From the NCBI GenBank assembly GCA_946481355.1, contig CAMLNH010000062.1:1-10374 (forward strand): a stretch of 10,374 nt of DNA. The letters run 5' to 3'. Shown piece after piece: positions 4,514 to 10,374 of this stretch. A model generated the notes under the pieces. It was given only the letters and a program-made list of their open reading frames with translations, did no database searches and was not told the DNA's origin. The DNA comes from an uncultured Curvibacter sp. (GTDB lineage: Bacteria; Pseudomonadota; Gammaproteobacteria; Burkholderiales; Burkholderiaceae). Position 1 is the stretch's first letter. Every line of letters begins with the position of its first letter. Made by a program: the position numbers and the translations under genes.

Positions 4514-5527
4514 TCAATGGGCGTGGTGCGTGTGGCCCCAGACCAGCAGCACGTCCCGCCCCTCCACCAGCAGATCGCAGCATGCCCCCACGGGCAGCAG
4601 CACCTTGGTCGGAACATGGCCGAAGGGCAGGCCGGTCAGCACCGGCACCTTGAGCTGGCTGCGCAACCAGTTGACGACTGACTGCAGCGTGAATCCGCGA
4701 TCGTGCGGGACCCGCTTGTAATCCGTGAACTGCCCCAGCACGATGGCCTTCTGACGCGCCAGCACGCCGGCGTGCAGCAACTGCGTCAGCATGCGCTCGA
4801 TGCGGTAAGGATGTTCGGCCACGTCTTCCAGGAAGAGGATGCCGCCCTGCACGGTCGGGAAATAGGGCGAGCCCAGCAGCGAACACAGCACACTCAGGTT
4901 GCCGCCCCACAGCGGCGCGTGCTCGACCTTGAAGTTCGCCATGTCACCCAGACGCTGCTGATGCCAGCGCCCTGCCGCTGCAAGGTCGGCAGCTGCGGTC
5001 CTGGACTGACGCCATCCTGCTCCCTCGCCCTGCCCCAGCAGCAGATCCTCGAAGCAGGCCAGCATGATCTCGTCGGGGCCGCCCTGCCCTGCACCGCCGT
5101 GTCCGTCCGCTGCATCGGCCTGGTCACTTGCGCCAAAGGCTTCGCACAGCGATGGCCCGGCCCAGCTGCTGCTGCCGGTCTGGGCCAGCAAGGCCAGCTG
5201 GAAAGCCGTGAAGTCGCTCAGCCCCACGAAATGCGTGCCGCGCTCGATGGCCTTGGCCACCCGTTTGTAGGCGATCCCGGGCAGGATGCGCGTGAGGCCA
5301 TAGCCTCCGCGGGAAATCATGGCCACATCTGCGCCACTGGCTGCCGCCCGGCTGATGGCAGCCAGCCGCGTGGCATCGTCGCCAGCAAAACGCTGGTAAC
5401 TGGCCAGGGCGGCCTCGTCGATCTCGACCTCGTGCCCCAGGGCCTGCAGGCGTTTCACGCCGCGGCGAAAAGCGGCCTTGTCACGCACCGCGCCCGAGGG
5501 TGAATAGATGTAGATGTGTTTTTTCAT
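4514..5527 (-). CDS. ldcA: LD-carboxypeptidase, peptidase family S66
   Basis: This encodes 337 aa. S66 enzymes remove the terminal D-Ala from muropeptide tetrapeptides in the cytoplasm during peptidoglycan recycling; MccF-type relatives cleave other amide bonds. With the ATG at 5527 as residue 1, the RGGYG motif is at 73-77, the nucleophile Ser104 lies in FVGLSDFTA, Glu234 in LFLEDVAEHPYRIERML, and His304 in GLPFGHV, giving a complete Ser-Glu-His set. WGGNLSVL (207-214) is also typical. Between about 132 and 199 is a Gly/Ala-rich low-complexity insert. The start at 5527 was preferred to 5575, which adds a basic extension and overlaps the upstream gene; no strong ribosome binding site is seen. 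The gene follows the TadA fusion after 10 bases, so cotranscription is likely. Confidence 0.85.
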   Translation of the reverse strand: MKKHIYIYSPSGAVRDKAAFRRGVKRLQALGHEVEIDEAALASYQRFAGDDATRLAAISRAAASGADVAMISRGGYGLTRILPGIAYKRVAKAIERGTHFVGLSDFTAFQLALLAQTGSSSWAGPSLCEAFGASDQADAADGHGGAGQGGPDEIMLACFEDLLLGQGEGAGWRQSRTAAADLAAAGRWHQQRLGDMANFKVEHAPLWGGNLSVLCSLLGSPYFPTVQGGILFLEDVAEHPYRIERMLTQLLHAGVLARQKAIVLGQFTDYKRVPHDRGFTLQSVVNWLRSQLKVPVLTGLPFGHVPTKVLLPVGACCDLLVEGRDVLLVWGHTHHAH

Positions 5528-5537
5528 GCTGCGTCGA

Positions 5538-6917
5538 TTATCGTGGCGCGAAGTGATGCACCACGGTCTCGGCAATCTCGTCCCCCCACTCCGGCAGGAA
5601 GTGACCGCCCTGAGCCACCTTGATCGGCTCGGGGCAGTGGCGGATCAGCGCGTGCAATACCTGCATCTCGGGCCAGCCCAGCACTGGGTCCTGCAGGCCC
5701 ACAGCCATGAGGCTGCGTCCGGTCCACGCCTGCTGCCAGAAGGACTGCGCGCGCCGCGAGATGGCCGCACCGTCGTCTTCGGGATGCTCGGGCACCAGGG
5801 ACGGGAAGGCACGCAGCGCAGCACGGTGGCCGCGGTCCGGAAAGGGTGCGTCATAGGCCGTGCATTCGGCCTTGCTGAGCTGCGGCTTGCCGCGTGCCAG
5901 CAGGCGACCCACCTCGTAGTCCGGCTTCTTGGCACACATCTCGCGCCAGGCGAGAAAGCCAGCCGACAGGGGTTTCTCGCCGGTAGCGAGCAGCGTGTTC
6001 ATGACCAGCAGGCCGGCGTACCTCTGGGGCGCTTCCATGGGCAAGGTCAGACCCAGCAGACCGCCCCAGTCCTGCACCGTCAGCACGATGCGACGCAGAT
6101 CCAGACGTTCGATGAACTCCAGCAGCACCTGGCGGTGCCAGCTGAAGCGGTGCGCGCCTTCCTTCTTGAGCTTGTCGCTTTTGCCGAAACCGATCAGATC
6201 AGGTGCAACCACGCGGTGTCCGGCGGCGAGAAAGATCGGGATCATCTTGCGGTAGAGGTAGCTCCAGCTCGGGTTGCCGTGCAGGCAGAGCCAGGTCAAC
6301 GGCGCGTCGTGCGGCCCTTCGTCCAGATAGTGCAGTCGCAGGCCGTCCAGCGCGGGCAGATCGCTGAGGTAGTTGGGAGCCCAGGGATAGTCCGGCAGAT
6401 CGGCAAAGCGTGCGTCTGGCGTGCGTACCGCATCCTCGCGCACAGGCTGGCTCAGCCTGCGCTGCGCCTCACGCCGGCCTTGAAAAAAAGCCTGCAGCTG
6501 CGTGGCGCAAGCCTCGGCCAGCACCCCCCCCTGCACCTCGGTCTGGTGGTTGAGCTGGGTCTGGGCGAAGAGGTTGAGCACCGAGCCTGCAGCGCCGGTC
6601 TTGGGGTCGGGCGCGCCATAGACCACCTTCTTCAAACGGGCATGCAGCATGGCCCCCGCGCACATGGGACAGGGCTCCAGCGTGACATAGAGTTCGCAAT
6701 CCTCCAGCCGGTAGTTACCCAGACGGGCCGCTCCCTCGCGCAGAGCCCGGATCTCGGCATGGGCCGTCGGGTCATGCGTCCCGATCGGGGCGTTGCGTCC
6801 CGTCGCGACGATCTGCCCCTGGTGCACCAGTACAGCACCTACCGGAACCTCACCGGCCTCAGCCGCCAGGCGTGCCTGGGTCAGCGCCGCCTGCATGAAA
6901 TCAGTGTCAGTGGCCAT
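5538..6917 (-). CDS. tadA: Fusion: tRNA adenosine deaminase TadA + haloalkane dehalogenase-type hydrolase
   Basis: This encodes 459 aa in one frame. Residues 1-155 are TadA, which converts A34 to inosine in the tRNA-Arg(ACG) anticodon: HAE (53-55, catalytic Glu55) and PCPMC (zinc ligands Cys83 and Cys86, with His53). Residues about 165-459 are an alpha/beta hydrolase closely resembling haloalkane dehalogenase DhlA (subfamily HLD-I): HGNPSW (213-218), nucleophile Asp283 and halide-binding Trp284 in VQDWGG, likely second halide Trp324, acid Asp410 (AVGLQD) and His439 (GGHFLPEWG). DhlA-like sequence begins almost at once after TadA ends, so the linker is only about 15 residues. The start at 6917 fits the TadA N-terminus and overlaps the stop of the PaiB-like gene by 11 bases. 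Substrate of the second domain is unknown; the catalytic set is intact. Confidence 0.85.
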   Translation of the reverse strand: MATDTDFMQAALTQARLAAEAGEVPVGAVLVHQGQIVATGRNAPIGTHDPTAHAEIRALREGAARLGNYRLEDCELYVTLEPCPMCAGAMLHARLKKVVYGAPDPKTGAAGSVLNLFAQTQLNHQTEVQGGVLAEACATQLQAFFQGRREAQRRLSQPVREDAVRTPDARFADLPDYPWAPNYLSDLPALDGLRLHYLDEGPHDAPLTWLCLHGNPSWSYLYRKMIPIFLAAGHRVVAPDLIGFGKSDKLKKEGAHRFSWHRQVLLEFIERLDLRRIVLTVQDWGGLLGLTLPMEAPQRYAGLLVMNTLLATGEKPLSAGFLAWREMCAKKPDYEVGRLLARGKPQLSKAECTAYDAPFPDRGHRAALRAFPSLVPEHPEDDGAAISRRAQSFWQQAWTGRSLMAVGLQDPVLGWPEMQVLHALIRHCPEPIKVAQGGHFLPEWGDEIAETVVHHFAPR

Positions 6918-7527
6918 GCAGCCCCAGCTTGTCCATCCAGGCGGCCAGGGCCTGCGCATCTTCACTGCCCGCGCCATAGGCGGCCTTCATGGCAGCATGG
7001 GCCTCGGGCCGGTGCTGGTTGAGCTTGAGCTTGCACTGCATATCGGTGACCCGCAGCTCAAAGGCCACGATGCCAGCCAGCATCTTGTGTGCGAAGTCCT
7101 CGCCCAGGCCGCGCCACTGGGCGGCGTATGAAGGCTCGTGGTCACCGATGAGCTTCTTGAGCAGGGCATCCTTGGCGGCTGGTTCTTCGACCAGCGCGGC
7201 TTGCACGGTGCAATGCACGGCCAGGTAATTCCAGGTCGGTACACGCGCCAGATCTGGATAGACCTTGGGTGACATATAGGCGTGGGGCCCCAGAAAAGTC
7301 ACGAGGGCCTGCGGTCTTGCCTGCAGATAGCGCCAATGAGGATTGGGCTTGGCCACATGCCCCAGCAAGACCATCCCCTCGCCCTCCTCCTGCACATGCA
7401 GGGGCAGATGGGTGACGTAGGGCAAGCCCGTCTCGTCGGTGCTGATCAGGCTGGCAAACGGGTGCTCACGCATCAGCGCCAGCGCGTGCGCCTCGTCCTT
7501 GGCCTTGAACTGGGGGGGCAGGTACAT
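6907..7527 (-). CDS. paiB: PaiB-type FMN-binding negative regulator
   Basis: This encodes 206 aa, cytoplasmic, of the split-barrel flavin-binding family (FMN_bind_2) that includes Bacillus PaiB. Family motifs are visible: GHVAKPNPHW (57-66), GPHAYMSPKVY (80-90), VPTWNYLAVH (96-105) and KLKLNQHR (166-173). Length is normal. PaiB was described as a transcriptional regulator, but many relatives probably act as flavin-dependent enzymes, so its role here is open. The ATG has no clear ribosome binding site. It leads a leftward set of three genes (then tadA fusion, ldcA), with an 11-base overlap with tadA. Confidence 0.85.
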   Translation of the reverse strand: MYLPPQFKAKDEAHALALMREHPFASLISTDETGLPYVTHLPLHVQEEGEGMVLLGHVAKPNPHWRYLQARPQALVTFLGPHAYMSPKVYPDLARVPTWNYLAVHCTVQAALVEEPAAKDALLKKLIGDHEPSYAAQWRGLGEDFAHKMLAGIVAFELRVTDMQCKLKLNQHRPEAHAAMKAAYGAGSEDAQALAAWMDKLGLHGH

Positions 7528-7685
7528 GATGCGTCAACTTTATCAGCAGCAGAACAGCCCAGGCGACCCGGCCCGTGGCGGGCGCCCGACGTTTGCCACA
7601 CGGCGACCCCGGGGTGCACGGTTTTCTGATACCTTAGGCCTGACAAGAAATGGCAAGGATGTGACAGCTACGAGGTGACACGGGT

Positions 7686-9518
7686 ATGAGCGGCGCCCTG
7701 GTGGGATTCAGGATCGATGGCGAGAAGAAGCTGATGCGCCTGCACGGCGAGCGCAACTGCGAAGAGGTGTTGACGGAGTTGCTCGCCTGCCTGCGCCACA
7801 CCAGCGATGTCCGTCTGCAGGCCTACGCCCGCACGCTGCGGCTGGTGGAATCCGGCCAGAACCTTTTCCCCGACGAAGCAGCCCGCGCGGCCATGCAGGA
7901 CTTCGCGGAAAACCATCTGGGTGAAAGTTGCCGTTTCCAGACCTGGGCCGAGGCCTTCGCCGAGTTCCAGGGCCTCGAAGCCTGGCATGCCGGTTTTCCT
8001 TTCATGCCTGCGGCCAGCATCGACGCCTGTGGTGATGTCATCTGGGGGTTTCTGGTCGACCTGGATGCAGGAGAGCTCCAGATCTTCGTCAATCGCAACA
8101 AGCGCTTCCTGTGGCGCGAGATGGCCTGCCCCCAGCCGGCCTACTGCACCCTGGCGCTGGACCATGCACGCCTGCTGACACCGGACGACGTCAGCTCACT
8201 GCACAACCTTTTGCACCAGCACTCCTATTCCGACGGGGTTGATCCGGTGCTGCCGCTGCGCGACCTGCTGTCCGACCGTTTTCCGGGCCCGGGCGGCTGG
8301 CAGGCGCGACTCCGGCTGGCGCACGGGCGCGTCAGGCTGCTGCTGGAGCGGGGGCCCATCAGTGCCAAGGTCCGGCAGGTCGGGGAGCTCAAGCTCGACG
8401 ATCCACACTGCGGTGCCATGCTGCAATCCAGCCTGGCGCCACCGGTGCTGGCCCTGTCCCTAGGCATCTACGGCACGGCGGCCAGCCTGGGGCAGGTGGC
8501 ACTGGTCGCTGCGAACCTGGAGCAATTGCCCTTTGGACCTGAGGAAGGGGGGCTGCCGCTGCTGGACCTGGGCCTGCGCCCCTCTTCGGGGCTGGGTCTG
8601 CCACTCGGATCCGGCTTCTTTGACGCGGTGCGCGCCTGTTTTCTGGCCGCGGGCATGAGCATGCAGGGCTGGCGTTTCCTGATCAAGCAGAACAACGCGG
8701 TGTTGCGTTTTATCCTGCAGTTTTTCCCGCCTTCGGCTCGCATCCTGCATGACTTTGCGCGTTTCATCAATCTGATGGCCAGCGCCATGCAGAACGAACC
8801 CCTGCGGCTGGTGCGCTGCCAGCCTGCCTTGCGAGGGGTTGAGCGCATCCTGGACCGCACCCGGGGCCGCCCCGGCCCGCTGCGCGAGGAGAACGCGCGC
8901 ATCTTCCTGCGCGCCATCATGCGTGCGCGGCTCAGCCCTCAGGACGAGGCCAACCTGCTGCACGATGCCCAGGACGTGTCCGACTATGTGTATTCGCATG
9001 GCGCCGTGCTCAAGGGGGTGACCTGGGCTTCGTTGTGCCGACGCTCCGACACCTGGCACCGCGCGCTGCTGGTCACGGTCGACCCCGAGAAGGATGTGCG
9101 CTGGCCCGCCCTGCTGCCTCAGTACAGCGCTGGGCCCTTCCTGGCGGTAGAGCTGGACACCGGCTCCCTGCTGGCCGAAGAGGGGCTGGAGCAGCGGCAT
9201 TGCATTGGCACCTACGTCAACGCCTGTGCAAGCGGTGCGACGCGGGTTTTCTCCCTGCGCCGCAACGGCAAGCGTGCGGCGACGATCGAGCTGCAGCGCA
9301 ACCATGACGGGTCATGGCGCATGGTCCAGATCCGCGGCAAGGCCAACACGGTGGTGCAAGACTCGGCCGCGCTTGAGGCCGCCGAGCGGGTGGTGCAAGC
9401 CTATTCAGAGGCTGCTCAGGCCCGCAGCGAGGCGCCGCTGGCAAGAAATCATGCGAGTACCAGCGGCATCGTAGCGCCGAGCTACCTGATCCACAGACAA
9501 GAGCACTGGACCGGCTAG
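7686..9518 (+). CDS. PcfJ-domain protein, 610 aa
   Basis: This is a large soluble protein. Residues about 485-575 match the PcfJ-like domain: LLAEEGLEQRHCIGTYVNAC with His505-Cys506, then VFSLRRNGKRAATIEL and MVQIRGKANT. The preceding WASLCRRSDTWHRAL segment is also typical. The N-terminal 480 residues have no domain I recognise; they contain hydrophobic but not membrane-like stretches. PcfJ was named from an enterococcal conjugative plasmid, but similar proteins occur on bacterial chromosomes, and the biochemical function is unknown; the conserved His-Cys suggests an active or metal site. The ATG has GAGGTGAC upstream. It diverges from paiB and converges with guaA. No conjugation genes are nearby. 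Confidence 0.75.
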   Translation: MSGALVGFRIDGEKKLMRLHGERNCEEVLTELLACLRHTSDVRLQAYARTLRLVESGQNLFPDEAARAAMQDFAENHLGESCRFQTWAEAFAEFQGLEAWHAGFPFMPAASIDACGDVIWGFLVDLDAGELQIFVNRNKRFLWREMACPQPAYCTLALDHARLLTPDDVSSLHNLLHQHSYSDGVDPVLPLRDLLSDRFPGPGGWQARLRLAHGRVRLLLERGPISAKVRQVGELKLDDPHCGAMLQSSLAPPVLALSLGIYGTAASLGQVALVAANLEQLPFGPEEGGLPLLDLGLRPSSGLGLPLGSGFFDAVRACFLAAGMSMQGWRFLIKQNNAVLRFILQFFPPSARILHDFARFINLMASAMQNEPLRLVRCQPALRGVERILDRTRGRPGPLREENARIFLRAIMRARLSPQDEANLLHDAQDVSDYVYSHGAVLKGVTWASLCRRSDTWHRALLVTVDPEKDVRWPALLPQYSAGPFLAVELDTGSLLAEEGLEQRHCIGTYVNACASGATRVFSLRRNGKRAATIELQRNHDGSWRMVQIRGKANTVVQDSAALEAAERVVQAYSEAAQARSEAPLARNHASTSGIVAPSYLIHRQEHWTG

Positions 9519-9527
9519 AGGCCGGTC
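9509..9527. terminator. Possible bidirectional terminator hairpin
   Basis: GACCGGC (9509-9515) and GCCGGTC (9521-9527) form a perfect 7-bp stem with a TAGAG loop that contains the PcfJ-gene stop codon. It lies in the 19-base space between two convergent genes. No good T-run follows on either strand, so termination efficiency is uncertain. Confidence 0.4.
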
Positions 9528-9537
9528 GTGGTGGGCT

Positions 9538-10374
9538 TTATTCCCACTCGATCGTGGCCGGTGGCTTGGAGCTCACGTCGTAGGTGACACGGTTGATGCC
9601 GCGCACTTCGTTGATGATGCGACCCGAGACCTTCTTGAGCAGCGCGTAGGGCAGCTCGGCCCAGTCGGCTGTCATGAAGTCGCTGGTCTGCACGGCGCGC
9701 AGGGCCACCACGTAGTCGTAGGTCCGGCCGTCGCCCATCACGCCCACGCTCTTGACGGGCAGGAAGACCGTGAAGGCCTGGCTGGTCAGGTCGTACCAGG
9801 TCTTGCCCGTAGCCTCGTCCTTGAAGTTGCGCAGTTCCTCGATGAAGATGGCATCGGCGCGGCGCAACAGGTCGGCGTAGTCCTTCCTGACCTCGCCCAG
9901 GATGCGCACCCCCAGCCCCGGGCCCGGGAAGGGGTGGCGGTAGACCATGTCGTGCGGCAGGCCCAGGGCCACACCGAGTTCACGCACCTCGTCCTTGAAC
10001 AGGTCGCGCAGCGGCTCCAGCAGCTTGAGGCCCAGTTGCTCCGGCAGGCCACCCACGTTGTGGTGGCTCTTGATGGTCACGGCCTTCTTGCTCTTGGCAC
10101 CACCCGATTCGATCACGTCGGGGTAGATGGTGCCCTGGGCCAGCCACTTGGCCCCCTTGGCGCCATCGCCCTTGAGCTTGGCGGCCTCGGCCTTGAAGAC
10201 GTCGACGAAGAGGCCGCCGATGATCTTGCGCTTCTGCTCGGGCTCGCTCACGCCGGCCAGCTTGCCCAAGAAAAGCTCGCTGGCGTCGACGCGGATCACC
10301 TTCGCGTGCAGCTTGCCCGCGAACATGTCCATGACCATATCGCCTTCGTTGAGGCGCAACAGGCCGTGGTCGAC
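9538..10374 (-). CDS. guaA: GMP synthase (glutamine-hydrolysing), C-terminal 278 aa
   Basis: GuaA converts XMP, ATP and glutamine to GMP in purine synthesis. The reading frame is open to the window edge ([16 protein letters not shown] at the border), so this is the C-terminal half of a protein usually about 525-540 aa. It lacks the glutamine amidotransferase domain and the ATP loop, which lie beyond 10374. Present are the end of the ATP-pyrophosphatase domain ([41 protein letters not shown]) and the dimerisation domain ([35 protein letters not shown]), ending in the characteristic KPPATIEWE. Nothing is unusual in the visible part. Confidence 0.97.
   Translation of the reverse strand, partial: VDHGLLRLNEGDMVMDMFAGKLHAKVIRVDASELFLGKLAGVSEPEQKRKIIGGLFVDVFKAEAAKLKGDGAKGAKWLAQGTIYPDVIESGGAKSKKAVTIKSHHNVGGLPEQLGLKLLEPLRDLFKDEVRELGVALGLPHDMVYRHPFPGPGLGVRILGEVRKDYADLLRRADAIFIEELRNFKDEATGKTWYDLTSQAFTVFLPVKSVGVMGDGRTYDYVVALRAVQTSDFMTADWAELPYALLKKVSGRIINEVRGINRVTYDVSSKPPATIEWE

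Noticed and set aside
5514..7022. 502-aa plus-strand open frame
   Set aside because: It is antisense to the clearly recognised TadA-dehalogenase gene, His/Gln/Arg-rich, with no family resemblance.
8460..9305. 281-aa minus-strand open frame
   Set aside because: It is antisense to the PcfJ-domain gene and Gln/Arg/His-rich, as expected for a shadow.
1..10374. CRISPR array or transposon terminal repeats
   Set aside because: No regularly spaced direct repeats beyond the two 20-mers, and no transposase or insertion sequence ends were recognised.

Overview
The window is high-GC DNA from a betaproteobacterium, most likely a Comamonadaceae-type member of the Burkholderiales. This is inferred from protein content (GuaA, a PaiB-like protein, TadA, an S66 carboxypeptidase, an FHA-cyclase) and base composition, not from a marker gene. 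It has two parts that meet at about 2881.

Left part (1 to about 2880): accessory DNA that looks like one end of an integrated phage- or plasmid-like element. A small helix-turn-helix repressor (2619-2894, +) faces a leftward operon of small genes. The two are driven by back-to-back promoters whose -35 boxes mirror each other. The leftward genes are tightly packed or overlapping: a 90-aa protein, an 89-aa protein, a 71-aa protein with a hydrophobic N-terminus, an 88-aa zinc-ribbon-like protein, then after a gap a 142-aa winged-helix protein. Next come 447 noncoding bases rich in hairpins and repeats (a 20-bp repeat flanking a perfect 13-bp stem), then a 62-aa coiled-coil-like protein and a gene cut by the window edge. 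No integrase is visible.

The junction: positions 2870-2897 hold a dif-like site. The central region and XerD arm match the E. coli dif site at 16 of 17 bases, while the XerC arm is badly degenerate. This is the pattern expected at one end of an element that exploits host XerC/XerD recombination (IMEX, such as dif-integrating filamentous phages or the gonococcal genetic island). The repressor reading frame ends inside this site, so the site supplies its last codons and stop.

Right part (about 2898-10374): ordinary chromosome. In order: a class III nucleotidyl cyclase with a C-terminal FHA domain (-); a noncoding gap; a 113-aa conserved-looking unknown (+); a leftward cluster of S66 LD-carboxypeptidase, a TadA-haloalkane dehalogenase fusion and a PaiB-type FMN-binding protein; a 610-aa PcfJ-domain protein (+); and the C-terminal half of GMP synthase GuaA (-, cut by the window edge). 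Most of these chromosomal genes run leftward, which fits a replication terminus (dif) at the junction.

The most interesting points are the dif-type junction that completes the repressor gene, the repeat-hairpin region that also carries a cluster of KOPS-like octamers, and the TadA-dehalogenase fusion.
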